The notes below the pieces were generated by a model. The model made no database searches. It saw only the letters and a list, made by a program, of their open reading frames with translations, and had not been told where the DNA came from. This document shows, piece by piece, positions 8,811 to 16,526 of a stretch of DNA of 39,926 nt. The position numbers and the translations under genes are program-made. The stretch comes from JAHDDY01 sp964549375. GTDB taxonomy: Bacteria; Pseudomonadota; Alphaproteobacteria; Rhodobacterales; Rhodobacteraceae. Numbering within the stretch: the stretch's first letter is position 1; each line of letters opens with the position of its first letter. The DNA is taken from NCBI GenBank assembly GCA_964549375.1, contig CAZJWF010000014.1, positions 1 through 39,926 of the forward strand, given 5' to 3'.

Positions 8811-8913
8811 CTTAAGTCTCCTGAATACGATCAAATAATCTGTCAGGAAACCTTTGGCGGTGGTTGGTAGGCCATCGGCTTATGGCGCAGCAGAGAGTGA
8901 GCTGCCCGCACCA

Positions 8914-9528
8914 TCAAACCGCATCCATTGCCGTAAGAGTTTCGTCAAGGCTGCGACGCGCGCCGGTCTGTAGATATTCCATCGCCCGCAAAGACGCCTC
9001 ATGCGCCTCGATGCTCGACCCCGCGACGCAATCCTCGACAACGCGGCAAAAATAGTCGGACTGATGCGCGTCGGCGAAGGTGTAGTGGACGCATACATCT
9101 GTCAGGCCGCCGCAAAGGATCAGCGTTTCAGCCTTCAATCCCTTCAGTAAGATTTCGAGATCAGTTCCAAAGAACGAGGAATAGCGGCGCTTTTTGATTG
9201 TGTAATCGGTTGGACGAATGTCCATCTGCTCGACCGCCAATTCGGTACGCGGATCGTCCTCCAAGCAGTGTACTGTTTCGTCCCCGTCCAACTCACGCCC
9301 GAAATCAACCAAGTCAGCTCGATGCGCCTCTTGTATAAAGATCACGGGGATGCCGCGTTCATGGGCTTTATCAACCAACTGGCGCGCCAATGTCATTCGA
9401 TCTCGATAACCGGGCATGTTTGGAATCGAACGCTCGGTGCTATCATCAATGAAAGTGCTCGCCTGAATGTCGATGACGATCAGCGCAGGGCGTCCTTCGA
9501 TCAGCGCACGGGGATTTGGGTTTGGCAT
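8914..9528 (-). CDS. Isochorismatase-family cysteine hydrolase
   Basis: A 204-residue alpha/beta hydrolase of the isochorismatase-like family. The catalytic triad is visible: Asp20 (ALIVIDIQ), Lys113 (in YTIKKRRYSSFFGTDL) and Cys146 (GGLTDVCVHYT). Members hydrolyse amide or vinyl-ether bonds; nicotinamidase, N-carbamoylsarcosine amidase and ureidoacrylate amidase are examples. It starts 3 bases after the Rieske gene's stop, so the two are translated from one message. That suggests it acts on an amide or related intermediate of the Rieske-initiated pathway. The exact substrate is unknown. About 100 bases separate its stop from the choline-sulfatase start. Confidence 0.87.
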   Translation of the reverse strand: MPNPNPRALIEGRPALIVIDIQASTFIDDSTERSIPNMPGYRDRMTLARQLVDKAHERGIPVIFIQEAHRADLVDFGRELDGDETVHCLEDDPRTELAVEQMDIRPTDYTIKKRRYSSFFGTDLEILLKGLKAETLILCGGLTDVCVHYTFADAHQSDYFCRVVEDCVAGSSIEAHEASLRAMEYLQTGARRSLDETLTAMDAV

Positions 9529-9531
9529 CGG

Positions 9532-10671
9532 CTACACCGTCGCCTTTTCATAGGCATCCAAGACAAGCCCGTGAAAGTGATGCACCGCGTGTTCGGATTT
9601 ACCAGAACCGCCCGCGTCATGGACGATACGTCCTTGAGTAAAGGCCGGCGTATTCATACCCCGTTGGACGCTCTCGACCAGCGCAATGTCTTCGGCTTGC
9701 AAAACGTCGTCGATGTACTTGATCGCCTCCTGCTCGCTTTCGTTCGGCTCGGCGGTCTCAAAGAAAAAGTCATAGGTTTCCAGCGTCCGGTTCTCACCTG
9801 CCGGAATGATTTGCATGATGATCATATTACCGCGCCCCGGATAGCGCATGATGCAGGTATTCGGCCACAGCCACCAAACCGCGTGATCCGTGACGGTCGC
9901 GCCTTCGACCGAATAGGCCGCATTCGCGCTCTTGCCCGCCTCGGCCATATGACTGGAATAGATTCCGTGGGTCGTGACCTTGTAGGTATCCATATCGACC
10001 AGCGTGCAAAAATCCTTATGCGCTGTCGGGCAGTGATAACATTCCAGGAAGTTATCAACGACGTTCTTCCAGTTCGACTTAATGTCGTAAGTCAGTCGAT
10101 GGGCAAAGGTCAGGTCTTTAACATCGGGCGCCCACTGGCGGATTTCGTTGCCGAGATCACCGGCCTGTTCCGCGAGCGGTGCGGCATTAGGGTCGAGATT
10201 GACATAGACGAAGCCGCAAAACTCTTCGACTTGAATCGCATCAAGGCAAACGTCCTCGACGGCAAAATCAGCTAACCCTTCAGTTTCTGGGGCGCGAACG
10301 AGTTGACCGTCGAGGCGATAAGTCCACGCATGATAAGGGCACATGATCCGGCTGAGCTGACCCTCGCCGCTGAGCAACTCATGCGCGCGGTGTTTGCAAA
10401 CGTTATAAAATGCCCGCAACACGCCTTCACGATCCCGCAAAACGGCTATTGGTTGCTCGGCGACCTCGACAACAACGTAGCTGCCCGGTTCTCGCAGCTT
10501 TTCGATATGACAAACCCATTGCCAAGACCGGCGAAAGATCGCGTCGCGGTCCACGCTGGCCCAACGCGCCTCGGTATAAGCGGTCTTGTTTAGAGAGTAT
10601 GAGCGCGCGGGGTCAACGTCATAACCCGCGCGGATCGCTGCAAATTCAGCCGGTTCGATATGGACGGTCAT
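9532..10671 (-). CDS. Rieske non-haem iron oxygenase, CntA/YeaW-type (quaternary ammonium oxygenase)
   Basis: The 379-residue alpha subunit of a Rieske oxygenase. The [2Fe-2S] ligands are C92-x-H94 and C111-x2-H114 (CKHRAH and CPYH). The mononuclear iron ligands are H213 and H218, with D328 as the likely third. The residue that normally bridges the two centres as Asp is Glu210 here (NFLECYHCPTAH). The same Glu is known in carnitine monooxygenase CntA and related quaternary-amine oxygenases. The enzyme probably breaks a C-N bond or removes an N-methyl group from a betaine-like compound. No reductase partner (CntB or YeaX type) is in the window, so electrons must come from a distant gene. It is the first gene of a five-gene minus-strand operon. 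Confidence 0.88.
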   Translation of the reverse strand: MTVHIEPAEFAAIRAGYDVDPARSYSLNKTAYTEARWASVDRDAIFRRSWQWVCHIEKLREPGSYVVVEVAEQPIAVLRDREGVLRAFYNVCKHRAHELLSGEGQLSRIMCPYHAWTYRLDGQLVRAPETEGLADFAVEDVCLDAIQVEEFCGFVYVNLDPNAAPLAEQAGDLGNEIRQWAPDVKDLTFAHRLTYDIKSNWKNVVDNFLECYHCPTAHKDFCTLVDMDTYKVTTHGIYSSHMAEAGKSANAAYSVEGATVTDHAVWWLWPNTCIMRYPGRGNMIIMQIIPAGENRTLETYDFFFETAEPNESEQEAIKYIDDVLQAEDIALVESVQRGMNTPAFTQGRIVHDAGGSGKSEHAVHHFHGLVLDAYEKATV

Positions 10672-10916
10672 CTGCTAGGCCTATCACTGAAACATGCGAC
10701 ACGCTAATCGCAGATTCAGTTCGACGGCAATCACGAAATTTTATTGATTGCAGGCAGTGCATCGTCCGGAAACGGCCCGTTTTCTGGGTCTGAGGCTCGT
10801 TCAAGCGACTTTGGGTCGGGAGCCGCCTTGCAGGCGACAACCATCTCTTACGTCCGAAAAAGCCGTCCGCCCGCACCGCTTAGGCGCAGAACGACCGGGT
10901 ATTATTCAATCGCCGA

Positions 10917-12236
10917 TTACTGGGGTTTGTCGTGCATGTCGGCACATTCATGAGGCTGCGAACGCACCGCCGTTTTCATACCTGCCGATAAGTTCGCTGC
11001 CGACGTCGCTTTCTTTCGGCGTTTAACGTCATCAATATGCGCTTTCACCGAATTCTTTTGTTTGTCGATGAGCGTTTGGGCATGATCCGAGGCACGCTTC
11101 ACCGCATTAGACATCTCTTCAGACATAAAACCGCGACCCGTCGCAGCCTGATAGAGCCCGTGGTTCGGCAACGTATTCCCCTCAATGATCAGCGGACCAT
11201 CGACCGACAAGGCCAAGTCAAAGCCGATGCCGAGAATATGCGGCGTCATGGCGGCGGCGCGGCGAACAGTCGACTTCGCTTCTTCCCAATCCGGCATAAT
11301 CCGCCCAATCAGGCGTGCGCCGCTGTCGGGGTGAGACTCGTAGGTCGTCTCGCCATCAACGCCGCTTGAACGAACAGTCAGAACTTCCCCGGTCTCCATG
11401 TCAATCTCGCCAACAAGATTGCCATCGCGCCAAAGGTTGTCGGCCACAGCGTTAAACGAAGGAATTTTCCATACCGCATAGATCGGTTTCGGCCCTGTGC
11501 CATCATCGAGCGAGAAGAAGCGGACGGTGCCTACTGTTTGCCCTGATACTTCCTGCAGTTCCGGGTGCGGAATTACACGCTCTTCGATCATGTAACCGCG
11601 GTCCCCAAACTCTTTAAACACCTCGGCAGCGAATTGTTCCGGATCAACTTTCTCGCCTGCGATGTCGATCAATTTATCTGCCGTTTCATCATAACGATCA
11701 AAACTGCTGGCACCTTGGCTCAACGACCCATTGTTGGGCTTGCCGAACAATGGAAAACGTGCCTCAGTTCGCATGAATTTCGCGAATTCTTCAACCGAGG
11801 AAATTGTCCGGAAAGCCGTCTCGCGTTGGTTGGTCCGAACCATTGCTTGCAAAACCGGCGCTTTGAGACCTAGGCCACGCAGAGCAGCACAATAGACAAT
11901 CTTCTGATCGACGATATTCGTCGATGTCATCGCCTTATTGATACTATGGTTCGCCATGTTGACGGCGATCTGGCCGATGAACGCGCTGCGCTCATCTATC
12001 GACAGGTTTTCTTTATCGTAAATGCGATAGCGGAAAAATTCGTCCTGACTCAGTTTAGCTTTTCCCAAACTGGCCTTTGCAAGATCGAGTGAAAGGGCAA
12101 ATGACGAGCGCTTCGTTTCCTTGCTCGCCTTCTGAAAGGCTTCGGCAAGGTTGAATTGCGTCATCATTTTTACGGCCGCGATACCCTCGTCAGTCTCAGT
12201 ATTTTCAGCAGCAGAATTTTTTGATGCGTCAGACAT
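10917..12236 (-). CDS. ATP-grasp domain protein (sugar-transfer-associated type)
   Basis: A 439-residue protein with an N-terminal helical region (about residues 1-140) and a C-terminal ATP-grasp-like fold. Visible elements include FGKPNNGSLSQGASSF (a likely nucleotide-loop lysine), MIEERVIPHPEL, and the metal-binding end LIIEGNTLPNHGLYQ. It resembles the sugar-transfer-associated ATP-grasp family found in capsule and surface-polysaccharide loci, but no glycosyltransferase or export gene lies nearby. The start at 12236 is supported by AAAGG about 8 bases upstream. An in-frame start at 12371 would add 45 residues of basic sequence with a poor ribosome-binding site. The tail after residue 400 is lysine- and serine-rich. 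The substrate is unknown. Confidence 0.75.
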   Translation of the reverse strand: MSDASKNSAAENTETDEGIAAVKMMTQFNLAEAFQKASKETKRSSFALSLDLAKASLGKAKLSQDEFFRYRIYDKENLSIDERSAFIGQIAVNMANHSINKAMTSTNIVDQKIVYCAALRGLGLKAPVLQAMVRTNQRETAFRTISSVEEFAKFMRTEARFPLFGKPNNGSLSQGASSFDRYDETADKLIDIAGEKVDPEQFAAEVFKEFGDRGYMIEERVIPHPELQEVSGQTVGTVRFFSLDDGTGPKPIYAVWKIPSFNAVADNLWRDGNLVGEIDMETGEVLTVRSSGVDGETTYESHPDSGARLIGRIMPDWEEAKSTVRRAAAMTPHILGIGFDLALSVDGPLIIEGNTLPNHGLYQAATGRGFMSEEMSNAVKRASDHAQTLIDKQKNSVKAHIDDVKRRKKATSAANLSAGMKTAVRSQPHECADMHDKPQ

Positions 12237-12532
12237 TGAAGAGCCTTTGAACTGAATGAAATTCAATGGCTCCTCTTCCAATCTTTTGGTGAATATTTTG
12301 TTGATTAGGCCCCAATTCTTAGGTCTCTGGCTTCGGCGGAGCGCGGAAAGGATAGACATAATCAGTGGCATCGGTGGAGATATTAAGGTGCCGAGGGCTA
12401 TGTCTGATCTATAAATATTCCCAAAAGTGCTGACTTATCAAATCTTTACAGATTGGCGCGCGGTTCTTGTCTCGCCCCTTTCTCTCGGTTCAGAGCCGTA
12501 AGGAGCGATAAATGTAAGGATGATCGCCGGAA
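12237..12532. other. Intergenic region between the ATP-grasp gene and upp
   Basis: This roughly 300-base stretch holds the presumed promoter of the ATP-grasp gene and an AT-rich segment near 12400-12460. No coding frame with plausible composition was seen. A good ribosome-binding site (AAGGAG, 12500-12505) precedes an ATG that is followed at once by TAA (12512-12517). No plus-strand gene follows, so this is probably chance. Confidence 0.4.
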
Positions 12533-13162
12533 CTATTTCGTCCCAAACAATCGATCGCCTGCATCGCCGAGGCCGGGGACGATATAGCCTTTTTCGTTCA
12601 GTTTTTCGTCCATCGCCGCCGTGTAAACTGGTACGTTCGGGTGCTCTTGGGCGAAACGTTCATATCCTTCAGGTGCTGAGACCAGAGCCAAAAAGCGCAC
12701 GTCTTTTGCGCCGGACTTTTGCACTTCGGATACCGCAGCCGCCGCTGACCCACCCGTCGCGAGCATCGGATCGACAACCACCGTCACGCGCTCACCCATT
12801 TTGTCGGGGAGTTTGTTGTAATACCAAACTGGCTCCAGCGTTTTGTGATCGCGGTACATGCCCAGATGACCGACGCGCGCCACAGGTACGAGGTCGAGCA
12901 ACCCTTGCAGCAAGCCATCACCTGCGCGCAAGACAGAGACGAAGCAGACTTTCTTGCCCTGAATTTTTTGAGCCTTCATCGGTGAGACTGGGGTTTCGAT
13001 ATCCACCGTCTCCATCGGCAAATCGCGAAGCACTTCGTAAGCGAGCAGCATTGAGATTTCACGCAACAGGGTGCGAAAACTGGCCGTTGATGACGTCTTT
13101 TCGCGCATCAGGGTCAGTTTATGCTCGATGAGTGGATGATTGACGACGTGAAGATTTGACAT
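12533..13162 (-). CDS. upp: Uracil phosphoribosyltransferase
   Basis: This 209-residue enzyme converts uracil and PRPP to UMP and diphosphate in pyrimidine salvage. Family landmarks are the N-terminal HPLIEHKLTLMR, the substrate loop RAGDGLLQGLL, the PRPP-binding VDPMLATGGSAAA near residue 133, and the C-terminal GYIVPGLGDAGDRLFGT that contacts uracil. The length matches bacterial Upp when translation starts at the ATG at 13162; longer in-frame starts would overlap the terminator of the preceding gene. It lies downstream of a probable pyrimidine ABC operon but is separated from it by a terminator hairpin, so it probably has its own promoter. Confidence 0.96.
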   Translation of the reverse strand: MSNLHVVNHPLIEHKLTLMREKTSSTASFRTLLREISMLLAYEVLRDLPMETVDIETPVSPMKAQKIQGKKVCFVSVLRAGDGLLQGLLDLVPVARVGHLGMYRDHKTLEPVWYYNKLPDKMGERVTVVVDPMLATGGSAAAAVSEVQKSGAKDVRFLALVSAPEGYERFAQEHPNVPVYTAAMDEKLNEKGYIVPGLGDAGDRLFGTK

Positions 13163-13210
13163 GACGGTCCCCGAAAAAATTTCATCCGTCATACCGCGAG
13201 TCGCGCCCGG

Positions 13211-13232
13211 TTTCCATGTTGCATTATGGAAA
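13211..13232. promoter_or_regulatory. Inverted repeat upstream of upp
   Basis: Perfect 7-base arms TTTCCAT and ATGGAAA are separated by 8 bases. The repeat lies between the ABC operon terminator and the upp start, about 50 bases before the upp ATG. The position suits an operator or an RNA leader structure, but no known regulator motif was recognised. Confidence 0.35.
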
Positions 13233-13261
13233 TGAAAAGACCCCGCGAACGGGTCGCGGGG
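13233..13261 (-). terminator. Rho-independent terminator after the ABC binding-protein gene
   Basis: Read on the minus strand, the arms CCCCGCGA and TCGCGGGG close a 5-base loop (13241-13261). They are followed by TCTTTTC (13240 downwards). It starts about 35 bases after the binding-protein stop at 13296 and separates the ABC operon from upp. Confidence 0.85.
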
Positions 13262-13295
13262 CCTCTCGGTTATCGCAGTAAAATCGACGCGCGCG

Positions 13296-14279
13296 TTACA
13301 GCGCTTTGTCCGTGATAATGCTGGTCCATGCGCCTTCAGGAGCTTTGGTAATGACCGGATCGGAACCACCGTCGAGCAAAGAAATCACCGTCCGTGCATA
13401 ATCGCGGAAATCGAGCGCGCCGTTCGAACCGGCGGTCAGTTTTGCAATCTCGCCCATCATCCGCTTTTGGTGTTCTTCAGTTTGAGCACCCGATGCATCG
13501 TTGTCGAGAACGATCTCAGCCGCCTCATCCGGGTTTTTTTCCGCCCATTTCCAGCCCTTCATGCTGGCGCGGACGAAGCGAACCATTTTCTCCTGAAACG
13601 CCTCATCCTTCAGCGCATCTTCGAGAACATAGATACCATCTTCCAGCGTCGAGACGCCTTGGTCTTCGTATTTGAAGGTAATCAGGTCATCAGGTTCGAG
13701 ACCCGCATCAATGATCTGCCAATATTCGTTATAGGTCATCGTCGAGACGCAGTCGGCTTGCTTTTGTAGGATTGGATCGACGTTGAAGCCTTGCTTGAGC
13801 ACTTTCACGCCGTTTGCCGAGCCGTCTGTCGGGATGTCGAGTTTGCTCATCCACGACAGGAACGGGTATTCGTTGCCGAAGAACCAGACACCGAGGGTCT
13901 TGCCGCGAAAGTCTTCGGGCGTCTTGATGCCTGAGTCCTTGCGGCAGGTCAGCATCATGCCGGAGGATTTAAACGGCTGGGCGATATTGACCATTGGCAC
14001 ACCCTTTTCGCGGGTTGCCAAAGCAGAAGGCATCCAGTCGAGTACGACATCGGCACCGCCGCCCGCGAGAACCTGAGCTGGCGCAATGTCGGGACCGCCC
14101 GGCTTGATTTCGACCTCAAGTCCTTCGTCTTCATAAAAGCCCTGATCGGCGGCAACGTAATAGCCCGCGAATTGGGCCTGCGTAACCCATTTCAGTTGTA
14201 AGGTGACTTTGTCAGCGGCGTTCGCCGCCATACTCGACAAGGCCAAGACACTTGCCAGTGCGATTGTTCCAAATCTCAT
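13296..14279 (-). CDS. NMT1/THI5-like ABC transporter substrate-binding protein
   Basis: A 327-residue periplasmic binding protein. A Sec signal peptide ends near residue 21 (SMAANA). The mature protein begins VTLQLKWVTQAQFAGYYVA, typical of the NMT1/THI5/RibY/ThiY branch, and continues with DQGFYEDEGLEVEI and the GKTLGVWFFGNEYPF binding-loop region. Members bind pyrimidine precursors, flavins or related heterocycles. The gene is the last of an operon with two permeases and a small unknown protein. The nearby upp gene and the RutR-like site upstream favour a pyrimidine base such as uracil. The thiamine precursor HMP and related heterocycles remain alternatives. Confidence 0.88.
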   Translation of the reverse strand: MRFGTIALASVLALSSMAANAADKVTLQLKWVTQAQFAGYYVAADQGFYEDEGLEVEIKPGGPDIAPAQVLAGGGADVVLDWMPSALATREKGVPMVNIAQPFKSSGMMLTCRKDSGIKTPEDFRGKTLGVWFFGNEYPFLSWMSKLDIPTDGSANGVKVLKQGFNVDPILQKQADCVSTMTYNEYWQIIDAGLEPDDLITFKYEDQGVSTLEDGIYVLEDALKDEAFQEKMVRFVRASMKGWKWAEKNPDEAAEIVLDNDASGAQTEEHQKRMMGEIAKLTAGSNGALDFRDYARTVISLLDGGSDPVITKAPEGAWTSIITDKAL

Positions 14280-14311
14280 ATCATTTTTCCCCGTGCTTCA
14301 ATTGATTTTCG

Positions 14312-15160
14312 TTAGCGCCTCATCGACGGATGCCAGAACGTCACGGCCCGTTCGATTAAACTCATGGTCCCATAGAACAACGACCCCGCCAAGGCCGCGA
14401 CAGCGATTTCGGCCCAAACCATGTCGATGCTCATCTTTCCTGCCTCGGTCGAAATACGAAAGCCCATTCCAGCCAAGGGAGTCCCGAAGAACTCTGCAAC
14501 GATGGCCCCGATGAGTGCAAGCGTGGTGCAAATCTTCAGGCCATTGAAAATAAAGGGCGCGGCAGCGGGCAGGCGCAGTTTGAAAAGCCGTTGCCAATAC
14601 CCGGCAGCGTATGTGTGCATCAGGTCGCGCTGCATGACTTCGCTGGCCTTTAGTCCCTCTACGGTATTCACCAACATCGGGAAAAAGCACATTACGACGA
14701 CGACGGCGGCTTTTGACTGCCAATCAAATCCGAACCACATCACCATGATGGGCGCGATTCCGATGATCGGTAGCGCCGCGATGAAGTTCCCCACCGGCAG
14801 CAAGCCGCGCTGTAAAAAAGGAGAGCGGTCGATGGCCAGTGCAATCAGGATTGCCGCGCCGCAGCCCATGACATAACCGCGTAGGACTGATTTCACAAAG
14901 GTTTGGACGAAATCTTCTTGCAGGATCGGCAGTGACCCGACGATCCGCTCCCATATCGCCGACGGGGAGGGGAGCAGAACGGGAGAAATCCCAAATCCCC
15001 GGACAATACCCTCCCAAACCACCAGCAATGTGATGCCAAAAGACAAGGGCACGAACAGCCGCACCCATTTCGCCTTCGGGAAATGATTGGTGAGCCAGAT
15101 ATTCAAGGCCCACGCCGCGAGCCAGAAGACCAGCACGCCGATGATCCAGAACACATTCAT
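14312..15160 (-). CDS. ABC transporter permease (BPD type)
   Basis: A 282-residue inner-membrane permease with about seven hydrophobic segments. The two nearest the N-terminus extend the usual core. The EAA-type cytoplasmic loop that docks the ATPase is visible as DLMHTYAAGYWQRLFKLRLPAAAPFIF. The last segment ends near SLFYGTMSLIERAVTFW. Its ATG overlaps the stop of the small upstream gene in an ATGA, and the binding-protein gene follows 32 bases later. It probably pairs with the other permease as a heterodimer in a pyrimidine-type importer. No ATPase gene is present in the window. Confidence 0.9.
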   Translation of the reverse strand: MNVFWIIGVLVFWLAAWALNIWLTNHFPKAKWVRLFVPLSFGITLLVVWEGIVRGFGISPVLLPSPSAIWERIVGSLPILQEDFVQTFVKSVLRGYVMGCGAAILIALAIDRSPFLQRGLLPVGNFIAALPIIGIAPIMVMWFGFDWQSKAAVVVVMCFFPMLVNTVEGLKASEVMQRDLMHTYAAGYWQRLFKLRLPAAAPFIFNGLKICTTLALIGAIVAEFFGTPLAGMGFRISTEAGKMSIDMVWAEIAVAALAGSLFYGTMSLIERAVTFWHPSMRR

Positions 15161-15414
15161 CGTTCGTTGAGCTCTTTTATGAGACTGCTTCCGCCGGGAC
15201 CAAGCGCATAGTTTCGCACGATCTCACGCGCGAGAAGCATTGCTTCACCCTTTTTCAAAGTCTGGTAACTCACCCCGCCGTTGGTGGTCTTCAAATACAA
15301 TTCATCTGCAGTAAACAAAAGCGATAAATCAGCTGAAATGCGAACGCTCGAAACAACTTCTCGCTTCGAGAAAAAGCTCCAAAGTTTCTCCAGTATGTTC
15401 AGCTTTTCCATCAT
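15157..15414 (-). CDS. Small protein of unknown function between two ABC permeases
   Basis: An 85-residue protein, MMEKLNILEKLWSFF to the C-terminal SSLIKELNER. It has no signal peptide, no clear membrane segment and no Walker motif, so it is not the missing ATPase. The predicted layout is an N-terminal amphipathic helix, a central stretch of short beta-strands and a C-terminal helix. The start at 15414 overlaps the upstream permease stop in an ATGA, and its own stop overlaps the next permease start in another ATGA. Translation is therefore coupled on both sides, which argues that it is a real gene and perhaps a transporter subunit or assembly factor. I do not recognise its family. Confidence 0.75.
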   Translation of the reverse strand: MMEKLNILEKLWSFFSKREVVSSVRISADLSLLFTADELYLKTTNGGVSYQTLKKGEAMLLAREIVRNYALGPGGSSLIKELNER

Positions 15415-16337
15415 CGCGCCATCCCCATGCGCCGTTGGACGAGGGCACCGATCAAACCGACGATCCCTACGAGCGCTGCTGCCACGAAGGACGCCATCAG
15501 CAGCGCGCTCCAAATTTGCACGGTCTGCCCATAATAGCTGCCCGCCAGCAACCGCGCGCCGAGCCCCGCGACGGCACCCGTCGGAAGCTCCGCAACGATG
15601 GCTCCGACAAGGCTCGCGGCAATAGCGATCTTCATCGAAGTGAAGAGGTACGGCAACGACGATGGCAAGCGCAGCTTTCGCGAGGTTGCCCCGCCAGAGG
15701 CGTTATACGTCCGCATCAAATCGAGCTGCATCGAGTCAGGACTCCGCAATCCCTTCACCATACCGACGGTCACCGGGAAAAACGAGAGCGTCATCGCGAT
15801 GATGGCTTTGGGGATCAAGCCGCTGATGCCCACGGCATTCAGGACAATGATAATCATCGGCGCGGTGGCAATGATTGGAATAGTTTGCGAGGCAATCACC
15901 CACGGCATCACGCTCATATCCATCGCGCGATTGTGGACGATACCAATCGCCAGCAACATGCCCAGCGCCGTGCCAAATAAAAACCCAAGCAGCGTTGGGG
16001 CCAGCGTCACCCAAGCGTGATAGACTAAGCTGCGCTTCGACGTGATCATCTTGTCGATCCCGCGCTTGACGGCAATCGCGCCGCTTGTCTTCCACAACTC
16101 CTCTCCAACCTGATGCGGAGCGGGCAGTTTGGGCCGCTTTTGGCTCATGGTGTTCGAGAGCATCTGCGAGAAAGCCGCCGGTTCTTTGCCTTTAGAAACT
16201 GCGCGTTCCGACTGATCATATTCCCATGTCAGGTTCATGATTGCCGCCGCGATGTACCAAATGACGATAATCGCTGTAACCACAGCCAAGACAGGCACGA
16301 TAGACGCCCGCCATCCCTTTTGCGCATCACCACTCAT
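15411..16337 (-). CDS. ABC transporter permease (BPD type)
   Basis: A 308-residue permease and the first gene of the operon. One N-terminal membrane segment (VPVLAVVTAIIVIWYIAAAI) is followed by about 70 hydrophilic residues and then the five- to six-segment transport core. The ATPase-contacting loop is DLMRTYNASGGATSRKLRLPSSLPYLF. It resembles the permeases of NMT1/THI5-dependent heterocycle importers. The long N-terminal extension is unusual for a simple SsuC/ThiX permease but occurs in paired permeases of this type. A palindrome resembling a RutR site lies 45-60 bases upstream of the ATG. Confidence 0.9.
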   Translation of the reverse strand: MSGDAQKGWRASIVPVLAVVTAIIVIWYIAAAIMNLTWEYDQSERAVSKGKEPAAFSQMLSNTMSQKRPKLPAPHQVGEELWKTSGAIAVKRGIDKMITSKRSLVYHAWVTLAPTLLGFLFGTALGMLLAIGIVHNRAMDMSVMPWVIASQTIPIIATAPMIIIVLNAVGISGLIPKAIIAMTLSFFPVTVGMVKGLRSPDSMQLDLMRTYNASGGATSRKLRLPSSLPYLFTSMKIAIAASLVGAIVAELPTGAVAGLGARLLAGSYYGQTVQIWSALLMASFVAAALVGIVGLIGALVQRRMGMAR

Positions 16338-16381
16338 GTCGCAATGTTAGGCGCAAATTTCGCCGGTTGTCACGCGCCAGT

Positions 16382-16397
16382 TTTACCAAAAGGTCAA
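16382..16397. promoter_or_regulatory. RutR-like operator upstream of the ABC operon
   Basis: The sequence TTTACCAAAAGGTCAA matches 12 of the 14 defined positions of the RutR consensus TTGACCA-NN-TGGTCAA. It lies 45 bases before the permease ATG on one side and 130 bases before the MFS ATG on the other. RutR is the uracil- and thymine-responsive TetR-type repressor of pyrimidine catabolism. The consensus comes from E. coli, so use here is inferred. Confidence 0.5.
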
Positions 16398-16526
16398 ATA
16401 TTGTGCAAAAAATGAGTCCCCGTGCCTGATATACCTTCGACTAGGACCAAAAATCGGCGCGCAGCGCGCATGGCGCATTGCCTGCCGCTGAGGTTGGCGG
16501 TTTAGTGGGAATGGTCCCCTGGGAAA

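Noticed and set aside
7983..8870. 295-codon plus-strand open frame opposite betC
   Set aside because: It mirrors the betC frame; the minus-strand frame has a full sulfatase motif set and a good ribosome-binding site.
9268..10275. 335-codon plus-strand open frame across the hydrolase and Rieske genes
   Set aside because: It spans two conserved minus-strand genes and shows no recognisable domain.
12500..12517. Strong ribosome-binding site followed by a start codon directly joined to a stop codon
   Set aside because: No plus-strand gene follows, and the upp gene occupies the other strand; there is no context for a regulatory minimal ORF.
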